Below, in pieces: positions 21,277-30,758 of a DNA stretch of 33,600 bases. The position numbers and the translations under genes were made by a program. This stretch comes from DAORDI01 sp035345895 (GTDB lineage Bacteria > Spirochaetota > Leptospiria > Leptospirales > Leptospiraceae): contig DAORDI010000024.1 of NCBI GenBank assembly GCA_035345895.1, forward strand, positions 1 through 33,600. The letters are read 5' to 3'. Position 1 is the first letter of the stretch. Every line of letters starts with the position of its first letter. Under the pieces are notes generated by a model that saw only the letters and a program-made list of their open reading frames with translations, did not search any database and was not told the origin of the DNA.

Positions 21277-23997
21277 GTGTCAGCAGACAGCCTTCAATCA
21301 CTTCTGAAAAAGGGGAAAGGAGCAACCGCTTATTTTCCCAGACTGGAAAAGCTGGAAGACAATCTTTCACTGATTCTCTCAGAGATTGCAAATCTTGTGG
21401 GAGCACAGAACGAGGTGCTGTATCTTCTGGATTCAGAAGGGACTTTGAAGGATGCCATTGTAGGAAGTAATACGGAAGAAACAAGGTTTCTGGCAGAACT
21501 TGGCCTCCGAGAAAGAAAAGGAAGACTGGTAAAAAAGAAAGAAGTCCTTGAGGGACGGGAAATTGCAGAATCTCATATTGTCTGTTTTTTAGGAGATCCG
21601 GACGGTTTTCTGGATGTGGGAGTCATTGTACTTTCTGGACTGAACCACTTTGAAAATTTTTCCATCTCTGATTTCGAACTGGCTGAAGTGTATTCCAAGA
21701 CGCTCGTACTGCTTTTCTGTGAATCGTCTTATGCTGCGGAACAGGAAGAGATTTATCTTCGATTCTCCTCATCACTCCTGCTCCTCCTGCATTCTACAGA
21801 GAATTACCAGAAAAACAACAGACTGGAATATCTGCTTCAGGAAATTATCCGGGTATCCGGTCTCATCAACTCTCCAAAGAATCTGAAAGCACTGCTCCTT
21901 GAGGTGATGGAATCGGTCAAAACTGTATTCCGCACAGAATCCTGTTCCATACTCCTTGTGGACAAGGCCAAAAATGAACTCTATTTTCATATAGTGGCTG
22001 GAGAGAAAGAGGAAGAAATCTCCAAAATCCGGGTTCCGATGGGAAAAGGAATTGCAGGAACAGTGGCAGTCACCAGAGAACCGATGATCATCAATGATGC
22101 TCAGAATGATGACAGGGTGTACAAGGTGGTGGACAAGGCATCCGCATTTGTCACAAGAAACATTATTGCTACTCCGCTCGTTGCAAACGATGAGGTCATC
22201 GGGGTAATGGAAGCAATCAATACGATTGACAGGAACAATTTCAATGCCAGCGATATCAGCCTCTTCCTGAGTTTTTCAGGAGCAGCAGCGCTTGCGATTC
22301 AGAAAACAAGACTGCTAGAAGATCTGGAAATCACAAATCTCAACCTGGAAAAAAGAGTGAGTGAACTGGCGGGTCTCTTCGAACTGGGACTGGCAGTAGC
22401 AGAATCACAGACTGTGACTGATCTTCTGAAGAAATCCCTTCATATCATAGCACGTGAACTCAAATCGGACATTACTGCAATATTTCTGGAAGATCCTGCG
22501 AAGCGTTTTATTGAATGCATCGCTCTCAGAAACAGCAGGCTCGAAAACTCCAGACTGATCTCTGACAGTCAGTCGCTGATTGTAAAATCCATTGCAGAGA
22601 ACAGGCTGATCAATGAATCTTCAGCAGTTCTGAAAAGCGGGGTGGACAGGGAATTCCTTTCAGGCGCATTCCTGATTCTGCCGATCAATGACGGTGCAGG
22701 AAAACCTTTCGGTGCAATTTCCATAACGTCTCATACAATGAAGACACATTATGATCAGGCAATGATCCGTCTTCTCCTGACAATCTCTTCACAGATGATG
22801 AAGGGATATGAAAACATTAAATTAAATGAAAATATGCTCGCAAAGAAGGCAATGGAAAAGGAGATAGAAATCACAAGAAATATTCAGACGAATATTCTTC
22901 CTGGAAAGCTCCCTACCGGTTCCAACTTCGAGATAGGAGTCAAGTCAGTACCGGCAAAAGAAGTCTCAGGTGATTTTTACGATTTTCATAAATATGATGA
23001 CGGACAGTTTTCATTTCTGATTGCAGACGTATCCGGAAAAAGTCTGCCTGCAGCCATCTTTATGGCTATGAGCTCCTCCATCATCCGCACTTTAAGCCGT
23101 GCAGGAAATGTGCCTCCGAGCGATCTTCTGAAGGAAGCAAACACACTGATCTATGAGGACTCTCAGTCAGGGATGTTTGTGACTCTTTTTTACATACACT
23201 ATGATCCTGCAGATTACGAAATCAGCTTTGCATCCGCAGGACACAATGATCAGATCTGGATCAAGAATGACGGAACCTATGAGCTTGTAAAAGGAAGCGG
23301 AGCTCCTTTAGGTGTAGTACCTGCAATGAAATATACTGGCGGTAAATTTACCCCTGCAAACGGAGACCTGATTGTTCTTTACACTGACGGTGCCGTGGAG
23401 GAAAAAAACAGGGCAGAAGAAGAATACGGACTGGATAGGTTTGTATCTGAGATCATAAAAAGAAAGGACAAACATCCGTCTCAGATCATAGAAGAAGTTT
23501 ATCAGGACATAAAAAACTTTTCAGAAGGACAGGACCAGTTTGATGATTTCACTGTGCTCATTTTGAAGATCAACAATGATTTCCAGTTCCGAAAATCTTT
23601 TCCGGCAGCAAATATCCAGATTCCGAAACTGAGAGATTTTATAGAAAGTGTCCTCGTTACCAGGATCACAGCCGAAACCGTAATTGAAGATATTCTGCTC
23701 TGCTGCGATGAAGCCGCCACAAATATTATTATGCATTCCTACAAAGACAGTCCGACTAAGAATCCGACTTTCGAATGCGGAATCAAATTTGAAGACAGAA
23801 AAGTAATTATCATACTGAGAGACAAGGGAACAAAGTTTGACAGATCTGCAGTCCCAAAACCTTCCCTCGAAGCAAACCTGAAAGGCGAAAGAAAGGGCGG
23901 ATTCGGCGTGTATCTTGTGGAAACACTGATGAGCAGAGTCGAATACAGATACACCGAGGGTTATAATGAAACAATCATGGAAAAGGATCTGATCTGA
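21277..23997 (+). CDS. GAF-domain PP2C (SpoIIE) phosphatase with HATPase/anti-sigma-like domain
   Basis: This 906-residue signalling protein contains, in order: a GAF-like part (about 20-150), a clear GAF domain (about 195-350: VGKG-like RVPMGKGIAGTVA, then IATPLVANDEVIGVMEA), a helix and a second GAF-like part (360-530), a SpoIIE PP2C phosphatase (540-765: SGDFYDF, ADVSGKSLPAAIFMAM, SAGHNDQIW, YTDGAVEEKN, FDDFTV) and a C-terminal HATPase_c domain (780-906: DEAATNIIMHSY N-box, GGFGVYLVETLM G-box). PP2C dephosphorylates an anti-sigma antagonist (RsbU role); an RsbW-like HATPase is usually the opposing kinase, so both poles sit in one chain. The start is GTG directly after the TAA of the coiled-coil gene. 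It leads straight into panB, probably by chance of packing. Confidence 0.9.
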   Translation: MSADSLQSLLKKGKGATAYFPRLEKLEDNLSLILSEIANLVGAQNEVLYLLDSEGTLKDAIVGSNTEETRFLAELGLRERKGRLVKKKEVLEGREIAESHIVCFLGDPDGFLDVGVIVLSGLNHFENFSISDFELAEVYSKTLVLLFCESSYAAEQEEIYLRFSSSLLLLLHSTENYQKNNRLEYLLQEIIRVSGLINSPKNLKALLLEVMESVKTVFRTESCSILLVDKAKNELYFHIVAGEKEEEISKIRVPMGKGIAGTVAVTREPMIINDAQNDDRVYKVVDKASAFVTRNIIATPLVANDEVIGVMEAINTIDRNNFNASDISLFLSFSGAAALAIQKTRLLEDLEITNLNLEKRVSELAGLFELGLAVAESQTVTDLLKKSLHIIARELKSDITAIFLEDPAKRFIECIALRNSRLENSRLISDSQSLIVKSIAENRLINESSAVLKSGVDREFLSGAFLILPINDGAGKPFGAISITSHTMKTHYDQAMIRLLLTISSQMMKGYENIKLNENMLAKKAMEKEIEITRNIQTNILPGKLPTGSNFEIGVKSVPAKEVSGDFYDFHKYDDGQFSFLIADVSGKSLPAAIFMAMSSSIIRTLSRAGNVPPSDLLKEANTLIYEDSQSGMFVTLFYIHYDPADYEISFASAGHNDQIWIKNDGTYELVKGSGAPLGVVPAMKYTGGKFTPANGDLIVLYTDGAVEEKNRAEEEYGLDRFVSEIIKRKDKHPSQIIEEVYQDIKNFSEGQDQFDDFTVLILKINNDFQFRKSFPAANIQIPKLRDFIESVLVTRITAETVIEDILLCCDEAATNIIMHSYKDSPTKNPTFECGIKFEDRKVIIILRDKGTKFDRSAVPKPSLEANLKGERKGGFGVYLVETLMSRVEYRYTEGYNETIMEKDLI

Positions 23998-23998
23998 T

Positions 23999-24799
23999 AT
24001 GGCAATTACTGTTACTGAAAAATTCAGAGAGCTTTACAGAAAAAGAGAGATGATCTCTGTCGTTACCTGCTATGATTTTTCATTTGCAGCTGTTGTTCAG
24101 AAAAGTTCCGTAGATGCAGTTCTGGTCGGAGATTCTCTCGGAATGGTTGTACAGGGACAGAAGTCGACACTGCCTGTCACTGTGGATGAAATTATTTATC
24201 ATACCAAGGCAGTCAGAAGAGGTGCCCCGGACAAGTATATCATTTCCGATATGCCCTTTCTCAGCTACCAGGTATCCGTGGAATCCGGAATAGAAAACGT
24301 CGGTCGAATCATGAAAGAGACTGACGCTGATGCAGTCAAGCTGGAAGGAGCCTCTGAAAAAACTCTCCATATTATCAGGGAGCTGACTGAAGCCGGAATC
24401 CCTGTACAGGGGCATCTAGGATTGACGCCTCAGTCAGTTCATACACTTGGAGGGTTCAAGGTTCAGGGAAAGACAGAACCGGATGCGGACAGAATCATTG
24501 AATCAGCCGAAAAACTTCAGGAAGCGGGCGTATTTTCCATAGTGCTGGAAATGGTGCCGGAAGATCTCGGAAAAAAAATGACAGAATCTGTAGACGTTCC
24601 CATTATCGGGATAGGCGCCGGTCGATATGTTTCCGGACAGGTTCTCGTCCTTTATGATCTGCTGGGAATAAATTCTTCTTTCAATCCCAGGTTTCTGAAA
24701 AAATATGCGGACCTGAATTCTGTGATTTTGAATGCATTGAATGCATATTCCTTTGAAGTAAAAGACAGTTCTTTTCCTTCTGAAAAAAATGTGTTTTAA
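23999..24799 (+). CDS. panB: 3-methyl-2-oxobutanoate hydroxymethyltransferase
   Basis: PanB transfers a hydroxymethyl group from methylenetetrahydrofolate to 2-oxoisovalerate, the first committed step of pantothenate synthesis. The 266 residues contain VTCYDFSFAAVV, LVGDSLGMVVQG (metal-binding aspartate), YIISDMPFLSYQ, AVKLEGA, VQGHLGLTPQSV and IIGIGAGRYVSGQVLV, all diagnostic. Length is standard. The ATG lies one base after the stop of the phosphatase gene, so it is in the same operon. It converges on the comF-like gene with only three bases between. Confidence 0.95.
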   Translation: MAITVTEKFRELYRKREMISVVTCYDFSFAAVVQKSSVDAVLVGDSLGMVVQGQKSTLPVTVDEIIYHTKAVRRGAPDKYIISDMPFLSYQVSVESGIENVGRIMKETDADAVKLEGASEKTLHIIRELTEAGIPVQGHLGLTPQSVHTLGGFKVQGKTEPDADRIIESAEKLQEAGVFSIVLEMVPEDLGKKMTESVDVPIIGIGAGRYVSGQVLVLYDLLGINSSFNPRFLKKYADLNSVILNALNAYSFEVKDSSFPSEKNVF

Positions 24800-24802
24800 C
24801 TG

Positions 24803-25543
24803 CTAATTATCTTCGATAAAACTCTTAAGCATAACAATACAGTATATTTTTTCTGCACCGTTTTCCATTAAGATTCTGGCCGCTTCATTCAGTGTAGCCC
24901 CCGTAGTAAAAACATCATCAATCAGAAGAAAGTTCCCGGAAAGGGAATTTCTGAATCTGCTCCGAATCTGCATGGAAAATCTCGCATGAATGAACCTGTC
25001 TCTGAATCTTTTCCCTGACTGAAGTTCCTTTGATTTTTTCTCCAGCGCAGGAACAGTTTTTGCCCCGGTCTTTTTACGGATGAAATTCATCACGGAGCTG
25101 AAACTGAAATAAGGTCTTTCTCTTCTTGTCTTTGCAGAAGACGGAACATAACAGATGTTCCACTCATCGGAAACTGTCTTCAGCCTTCCGGAAATTCCGC
25201 CAAGCCTGAACAGAAAAAGGTTTCCGATCTCGGGGGAAGAATGGAATTTCAGTCTGCGAATCAGATCCGATTCAAATTCTCCTTTTTCTGCAATATATTC
25301 CAGTTTCTCAAAGAATACATTTCTGCCTGTACAGAATTCACATTTTGCATCGGTCAGAATTCCGGAACAGGTGCTGCAAAGACCCTTCCTTTTTCTGAAA
25401 GCAAATTTTCCCCTGGAACAGCCTCTGCAGATCCCGGCAAGAGAACTCATCCTGTCCTTGTCACCGCAGATTCTGCATTTGAGAGGAAGGAAAAAATGGA
25501 TAATTCGATGAATCAGAGTTTTCATAATATACACTGTATCCAT
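24803..25543 (-). CDS. ComF-like phosphoribosyltransferase-domain protein
   Basis: This 246-residue protein has an N-terminal zinc ribbon of several CxxC pairs (KCRICGDKDR, GICRGCS, GLCSTCSG, CEFCTG) and a C-terminal phosphoribosyltransferase domain with the PRPP loop FLLIDDVFTTGATLNEAAR. This is the ComF/GntX layout, linked in other bacteria with DNA uptake, although its exact role is unclear. The central DEWNICYVPSSAKTRRERPY stretch fits the family's helicase-partner linker. The start may be ATG 25543 or the later ATG 25525 (MKTLIHR); neither has a strong ribosome site. It converges with panB. Confidence 0.82.
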   Translation of the reverse strand: MDTVYIMKTLIHRIIHFFLPLKCRICGDKDRMSSLAGICRGCSRGKFAFRKRKGLCSTCSGILTDAKCEFCTGRNVFFEKLEYIAEKGEFESDLIRRLKFHSSPEIGNLFLFRLGGISGRLKTVSDEWNICYVPSSAKTRRERPYFSFSSVMNFIRKKTGAKTVPALEKKSKELQSGKRFRDRFIHARFSMQIRSRFRNSLSGNFLLIDDVFTTGATLNEAARILMENGAEKIYCIVMLKSFIEDN

Positions 25544-25673
25544 TCTGAATCAAACGGCATTTTTATTTCCGATTTTTCATCTTACCTGTTTTTTTTGCCT
25601 TAGGACGGCTGTTTTCAGCAGAGATCAAAATATGGAAGATCGGCTCCGAAAAGCTTTTTCAATTATTTTTTTC

Positions 25674-25702
25674 TTTACTGATTATTCAGACATATATATT
25701 AT
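25674..25702 (+). promoter_or_regulatory. Putative promoter of the PAS-PP2C gene
   Basis: TTTACT (25674-25679) and TATTAT (25697-25702) are spaced by 17 bases, a good match to the housekeeping pattern. Transcription would begin about 7 bases further, leaving an 8-base leader before ATG 25718, which has no ribosome site. The message would be nearly leaderless. Confidence 0.4.
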
Positions 25703-25717
25703 GTCCTTTCTCGCGCT

Positions 25718-26899
25718 ATGTACGATTTCATGAATGAACTCATTTCTCTGAAAAATATGGTGACTGTGCTCCAGACCACTCTGGACAATATAGGAGCATA
25801 TATCTATATCAAGGATCTGGAAGGAAAATACATTTTTGTAAACAGGCTTGTGAAGGAACTCTTCGATGCACCTTTGGAAGAAATCATCGGGTTTGACGAC
25901 AGTAAATTTTTTTCATTGGAAAAATCCGATGATCTGCGTGTAAACGACAGGCTTGTCATGGATCAGGGACAGACAATAGAAAAAGAAGAAAAGAATCATG
26001 TGATAAAAACGGGAGAAATCAAATACTACTGGACAGTAAAAAAACCGCGCCGAGATGAAAACGGCAAGATTACTGGAATGTACGGAATATCCACTGATAT
26101 CACTCAGACAAAGAAACTGGAAAATGAAGTAAATCAGAAAAATGCTGAACTTTTAAGATATCTTGAAATCATTCACTCCGATCTGAACACTGCAAAAAAT
26201 ATTCAGAAAAATCTTCTTCCCAAAAACCTGGATCTTGAGGCAGGACTGGATATTTCAGTCAGATACCACCCTCTAAGTGAAGTCGGAGGAGATATCTATG
26301 ATGTACACAGACTGAGAAACGATACAATACGAATTTTTCTCGCAGATGCAACCGGTCACGGAATTCAGGCGGCACTAATGACTATGTCCATCCACTCAGA
26401 ATATTTGAGCATTAAGGATTATATTCTCCCTCCCGGCAGAATACTCACAATTTTAAATACACGGTATTTCAGAAGATATTCTCATTTGAATTCTTTTTTT
26501 TCCTGCCTGATTCTGGACATAGATCTGAAGGAAGGAATCATTTCGTATTCCTCTGCAGGACATCCTGATCAAATTCTTTACAATTCCGAAAGGCAGATCC
26601 GACTGAAAAGCACAGGCAAGATTATTGGTGTGCTGGAAAATGTAGAATACGGCACTAGAGAGGAAAATTTCGGCAATTCCGACAGACTCTGTCTTTTCTC
26701 TGACGGCATATATGAAATGATCAACCCGGACGGAAAAGAATTCGGAGAAGACAAATTTTTTGCACTGGCAGATGAACTGAAAAATCTGCCTGCTCCCAGT
26801 TTTTTAGACAATATCATCCGCAGAGTATTTGCTTTTTTAGGAATAGGCCCTCAGCAGGATGATATCACACTGATATCGGTTCAGAGAAAAACTTACTGA
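25718..26899 (+). CDS. PAS-domain PP2C (SpoIIE) phosphatase
   Basis: The 393 residues hold a PAS domain (about 15-130: IGAYIYIKDLEGKYIFVNRL ... GEIKYYWTVKKP ... MYGISTDITQ), a short coiled linker and a SpoIIE PP2C domain (about 165-390: SEVGGDIYDV, ADATGHGIQAALMTM, SSAGHPDQILY, FSDGIYEMINP, QQDDITLISV). All metal-binding aspartates are visible, so it should be an active serine phosphatase that senses a signal through PAS. It is probably soluble. ATG 25718 has no ribosome site and may be leaderless; ATG 25730 (MNELISL) is the alternative. It shares with the GAF regulator the RsbU-like role, and ends 7 bases inside the convergent lipoprotein gene. Confidence 0.88.
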   Translation: MYDFMNELISLKNMVTVLQTTLDNIGAYIYIKDLEGKYIFVNRLVKELFDAPLEEIIGFDDSKFFSLEKSDDLRVNDRLVMDQGQTIEKEEKNHVIKTGEIKYYWTVKKPRRDENGKITGMYGISTDITQTKKLENEVNQKNAELLRYLEIIHSDLNTAKNIQKNLLPKNLDLEAGLDISVRYHPLSEVGGDIYDVHRLRNDTIRIFLADATGHGIQAALMTMSIHSEYLSIKDYILPPGRILTILNTRYFRRYSHLNSFFSCLILDIDLKEGIISYSSAGHPDQILYNSERQIRLKSTGKIIGVLENVEYGTREENFGNSDRLCLFSDGIYEMINPDGKEFGEDKFFALADELKNLPAPSFLDNIIRRVFAFLGIGPQQDDITLISVQRKTY

Positions 26900-28029
26900 G
26901 TATTTGAAGTCACTGCCTTCAGGTTTTTCAGAATTTTCTGAATATCTGCAGTAAAAAGCGAATCGTCCAGCTTGGACTTGTCGATGCTGTTTTTTTCAGT
27001 ACTGTAGTCCACAGTGAATCCTAGATCATTTTTCGCCGCCCAGGCCTCCATCGCAAACTGAACTGAAGGAATCTTTCCTTTCGCATAACCGGACGCATCC
27101 GCAATGTACCATCCGTAATTCTGCGCAGCCGATGCCAGCTGCCTTGCCTGAGGCGTAGAGAGTCCCAGTGAACTGATATCAGTGTTTTTGGGAATTGCAA
27201 GAAGCGTTCCCATAGTGTACGATGTATTCGGACCCTGATACCCGTAATCAGGATTGGATGCAATGCTGTCTGCAGAGGATGCAGGCCATACATAATTTTT
27301 TGTCTTGGAAAATCTTGTCTGAGGAAGAGTAACTGCAACAGCATGATTGATCCCCGAACTGATTTCCCCCTGCAGAATCACCCCTCCCAGAGAAGGGAGA
27401 CTTGATCCCCTTCCGTATCCCTGAAGCCCGTCGCCTGTAATTACATTGCTGATATGGGCCTTCGTCGAATCAGGGAGAAGATGAAGAATCGAACCTCCAT
27501 TGCATCTCCATCCCCCCACTCCCTGATCTGCACTTCCTGTTTTCATATCCACGATTGCAAAAAGACCATTTCCGTTTTTCACCATGGAAAGCCCTGCGCA
27601 GGAGGATGCTGAAAGCTGTCTTGTATACTGTACCTGTCCGGAACTCATTCCTCTTCCTGGATAATCCCAGCCGATATTCTTTTCCACTTTTACTGCAGGC
27701 GCGGCAGGATCAGTATAACATATTGCAACAATATCCGGACCGACTGCTGTCGGGAATGCAGCTGCATCACCGGACACTGCATCTGAAACGTCTGAATAGA
27801 CAGCATCTGCCGGGATCAGTCTGTTCCATATTGATGTGGAAGCAAAAGGTTTTTTCAGCTGATCAGTCTGTGAAGAAGGCCCTCTCTCGCAGCTGTTCAG
27901 ATAAAGAAACAGTCCTCCTAAGACACCTGTTTTTGCATCACAGCGGGAGGATTTTTTCTTTGTGCATCTCTGAAAACTTATAATAAATACAAATAATATA
28001 AGTAACTTGAGCATTCTGGCAATCTGCAT
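26893..28029 (-). CDS. Secreted lipoprotein of unknown function
   Basis: This 378-residue protein has a signal helix and lipobox-like ISFQRC, followed by a second cysteine-rich start (SSRCDAKTG) and NSCERG. The mature part has repeated beta strands and motifs such as FASTSIWNRLIP, GDGLQGYGRGSSLPSLGGVI, SSGINHAVAVTLP and NYGWYIADASGYAKGK. I recall a broad class of secreted proteins with a similar order of strands, but no named function comes with it. It ends overlapping the PAS-PP2C gene by 7 bases on the opposite strand, and its ATG overlaps the stop of the membrane-protein gene behind it by one base (TGATG), so those two form an operon. Confidence 0.7.
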   Translation of the reverse strand: MQIARMLKLLILFVFIISFQRCTKKKSSRCDAKTGVLGGLFLYLNSCERGPSSQTDQLKKPFASTSIWNRLIPADAVYSDVSDAVSGDAAAFPTAVGPDIVAICYTDPAAPAVKVEKNIGWDYPGRGMSSGQVQYTRQLSASSCAGLSMVKNGNGLFAIVDMKTGSADQGVGGWRCNGGSILHLLPDSTKAHISNVITGDGLQGYGRGSSLPSLGGVILQGEISSGINHAVAVTLPQTRFSKTKNYVWPASSADSIASNPDYGYQGPNTSYTMGTLLAIPKNTDISSLGLSTPQARQLASAAQNYGWYIADASGYAKGKIPSVQFAMEAWAAKNDLGFTVDYSTEKNSIDKSKLDDSLFTADIQKILKNLKAVTSNTQ

Positions 28030-29201
28030 CAGAAATTCCAGAAGTACCTCAATTCAGCCTGAAACCCGTTATTGGCCATAGCCATAGGATTAAACTGCGG
28101 AAGATACTGGAAATTCCATCCGGATTTGGCCTCTGGAAGAACTTCCCTGGATGCCCAGGTTTTTCCTGTGAAATAGGCATGAACAAGCTGGATCAGATAA
28201 ATTCCTGCAACCAGATTCAATGCTGTTTTCTGATTTGTTTCCGCAGAATGAACTGCATTCTTCAGCTTCCTGTAATCATTGAGTCTCTGAAAATCATTGT
28301 ATGTATTGATGAGAGTTACCTGGGTTGAAGAAAACGTGGAAACACCAGTTGATGTTGTCTGAGCAAGAACGGCACTGTACAGAAGAGGACGGATCAGAAA
28401 AAGATCTGTGGTTTTGGTGTTCAGTGTGCTCTCTGCAGTTCTTTGGGCAGATCCTGCCGCAAGGTATGCAATCGTACTGAAAAAGAAAGTAGTAAAATAG
28501 ACGTTGCCTATGAAATTATTCTTTGCATAACTGTGTCCCCAGCCTGGAATCAGAGCAGATCTCCATACAATGTCCCATTTATTCCTTTTGATCCCGTAAT
28601 AGTCCTTCCAGTCAGTATTCAGTTCCAGAAAATATTCAGCATCCTTCAGCCTCTCTTCCAGCTGTGCTATTCTTCTTTCCAGACGCACTTCCACTTCCTC
28701 AGCCTGCTCTTCTTTTTTTACCTGGAGTGAAGTGAGACTTTCTTCAACCTGTCTTGTTCTTTCTTCTTCAAGCCGAATGAATTCATCATCCACTGCTTTG
28801 GGATCTTTTTCTTTTGCAATTTCTCTTTTGCGGAAAAGAAGGGCCTCGTTGATAATCTGTGTTCTCTGTTCCTTGGTAGGGTTATACAGGATACGGAATA
28901 TCTCCTTTTTAGGATAAATCTGTTTTTTAGGACTTCCTGCAGCAGTAAATGTCAGAGTATCCGCTGTCTGGGATACAACCTTCCCATCCATCGCCTTTCC
29001 TGATTTCAGTACAACTGTATCCGCCTGAAGATCTGATCCGAAATACAGAACAGTTATGAGAAAGAATGAGAATGAGATCAGCCGAAGAACTGAAGCAGAA
29101 ATTCGGCTGATGAAACAAGTAAATGGTTTCTGTTCAAAAACAGGTTTGGAACCTGGGTTATTCATAAATTTTACTGAATGCTTATTCATAAAACTTTTCA
29201 T
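28029..29201 (-). CDS. Envelope protein with coiled coil and membrane-hairpin domain
   Basis: The 390 residues divide into a 35-residue basic leader and a hydrophobic signal-like helix (about 36-60) ending DLQA; ADTVVLKSGKAMDGKVVSQT, a short beta part seen in several spirochaetal exported proteins; a long coiled coil (about 105-185, EEERTRQVEESLTSLQVKK); and a C-terminal part starting WRSALIPGWGHSYAKNN with several hydrophobic hairpins, similar in pattern to DUF5683-type proteins. Function is unknown. AAGGA before ATG 29201 supports this start although it leaves a long leader. It is transcribed with the following lipoprotein. Confidence 0.7.
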   Translation of the reverse strand: MKSFMNKHSVKFMNNPGSKPVFEQKPFTCFISRISASVLRLISFSFFLITVLYFGSDLQADTVVLKSGKAMDGKVVSQTADTLTFTAAGSPKKQIYPKKEIFRILYNPTKEQRTQIINEALLFRKREIAKEKDPKAVDDEFIRLEEERTRQVEESLTSLQVKKEEQAEEVEVRLERRIAQLEERLKDAEYFLELNTDWKDYYGIKRNKWDIVWRSALIPGWGHSYAKNNFIGNVYFTTFFFSTIAYLAAGSAQRTAESTLNTKTTDLFLIRPLLYSAVLAQTTSTGVSTFSSTQVTLINTYNDFQRLNDYRKLKNAVHSAETNQKTALNLVAGIYLIQLVHAYFTGKTWASREVLPEAKSGWNFQYLPQFNPMAMANNGFQAELRYFWNF

Positions 29202-29552
29202 GCAATTTTCCTTTATGCAGTATTTCTCTCCAAAAACTCAAGCAGACCCGACCGAATTCACTGTGATTCATCATATTATATTTAATATGTGCAGAAATTC
29301 CAGTTGATGAAATATAACGAGATCTATTCAGCCCCGAAAATCATTTCACAGAAATTACTCAGTAAACTAACGTCATTATCAGCTCCCTTTCTTACAATTC
29401 AAGCAGAATAAGAGGCAATTCAGCTCCGTCTTCGCTGAGGAAATGGATGTTTTTCGAAACAGAAACTCTGCAGACTTCAATACCATGACAGCCCCCGAAA
29501 TTTGCATATTTGGTTTGACCAGAAAATCCTCCGTCTTACCGTCTTATATACT
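29202..29552. other. Divergent intergenic region, no gene
   Basis: I see no coding sequence or RNA gene. On the minus strand, TATAAT (complement at 29275-29280) could be a -10 for the envelope operon. The plus side has a TTGACC near 29515 but no well-spaced -10. Apart from these, nothing stands out. Confidence 0.5.
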
Positions 29553-30758
29553 ATGTTCATTTTCACTGCCTTTCTGCTTTTACTGTTCTCAAGCAGCGTC
29601 AATTCCCAGACAGCCTGCACAGGAGCGGTCTGCGATGCACTCCCGGGCTCATTGAAGCAGCAGATGAATGAATTTCCAGAACAGCTTCGAATTCAGTATC
29701 TGGACAAGACAATGGATTCAATGAACGAGGCAGGTACAGCTTCAAATATGGGAAACTCCATGATCGGACTCGGTATTGTAAACAGGTTTCAGTTCGGAGT
29801 CGGAGTTTCATCCGCATACAGGACCAAAGAAACACTGACTGTAGCCTACAGAGATATTGGAGTTTTGAGGCTGCCCAGTGCAGGAGTATCTCTCTCACCC
29901 ACACTGACTGCCGGATTCAATCTCGGCTGGCTTCTTCGACGCGGCCCGTTCGAAAAAACCGTCAGAAAAAAAGATCCTTCCGATGAGGATGACAGGGACG
30001 AGGATGATGACGAAGAAGAGGACGAAAAAAAAGAACAGGAGGAAATCAACATTCTGAACAGATTTCATATCTTTCTGCATGGAATGAATATGAAATTCGG
30101 TGTTCACGACTTTAAAGGATATGTACCTGAAGGAATCGGACTGACCGGTTCATTCAGTCTGACTCAGTACGGTGCCTCAGTAAGATACCAGGCAATGATG
30201 CCGAAACCGGGTACCAAATTTTTCCAATTTATGGGAATCACTGCAGGAATCGGTGCAAATATCCAGAGATTCGGCGTGGGAATCAGTGAAACATCAAACG
30301 CAAACAGCAGTTTTATCATCGGACCGTTCGCAGGCTCCTGGGTTGCAAATTCAGAATTTAATTACAGTGTAAATATAAAATCATTCCCTGCTGATCTTCG
30401 GACAGGGGCAAAGTTTTTTCAGTTCCTTACGGTTTTCGGAGGACTTGGAATCAATGCAAATTCAGCTGATTCCTATCTCCGGTTTCACAGGGGAGGAGTT
30501 TTGAGACTTTCTGCAGATCCTTCCCAGATTGCGGCGGCATCCCTTCTGTATCCGTCCCTTGCGGGTTCACTGAAAGAAATTCTGAACAAAGAAGGGTATC
30601 TGGATGTGAATCTGATCAATTACAGGAAAGACAAGTCGACAATGGGATTTGCGGTGTTCGGAATCAGTGCTGACATATGGAAGGTTCAAATCTTTGCCGA
30701 GGCAACTGTTCTGGAAAAAACAAAAGGACTGGTTTTCGGTGTCAAGACTGTTTTCTGA
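29553..30758 (+). CDS. Lsa36-like outer-membrane/surface protein with acidic loop
   Basis: This 401-residue exported protein has a signal sequence (FIFTAFLLLLFSSSVNS) and many alternating beta strands with glycine, such as FGVGVSSAY, GVSLSPTLTAGFNLGW, LTQYGASVRYQAMMP and ITAGIGANIQRFGVGISE, ending VFGVKTVF with a terminal aromatic, as in beta-barrel outer-membrane proteins. The N-terminus and layout resemble the Lsa36 surface-protein family of Leptospira. A very acidic stretch (DEDDRDEDDDEEEDEKKE) at about residue 148 is likely an external loop that may bind cations. I prefer ATG 29553, directly before the signal, over TTG 29502; neither has a ribosome site. It heads the envelope operon. Confidence 0.72.
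   Translation: MFIFTAFLLLLFSSSVNSQTACTGAVCDALPGSLKQQMNEFPEQLRIQYLDKTMDSMNEAGTASNMGNSMIGLGIVNRFQFGVGVSSAYRTKETLTVAYRDIGVLRLPSAGVSLSPTLTAGFNLGWLLRRGPFEKTVRKKDPSDEDDRDEDDDEEEDEKKEQEEINILNRFHIFLHGMNMKFGVHDFKGYVPEGIGLTGSFSLTQYGASVRYQAMMPKPGTKFFQFMGITAGIGANIQRFGVGISETSNANSSFIIGPFAGSWVANSEFNYSVNIKSFPADLRTGAKFFQFLTVFGGLGINANSADSYLRFHRGGVLRLSADPSQIAAASLLYPSLAGSLKEILNKEGYLDVNLINYRKDKSTMGFAVFGISADIWKVQIFAEATVLEKTKGLVFGVKTVF

Noticed and set aside
29846..30107. Serine-rich minus-strand frames
   Set aside because: Antisense of the acidic loop (GAT/GAG/GAA runs), not genes.
30649..30738. N-terminal extension of the GH18-like protein
   Set aside because: It overlaps the coding end of the surface-protein gene; GTG 30739 gives a proper signal peptide.
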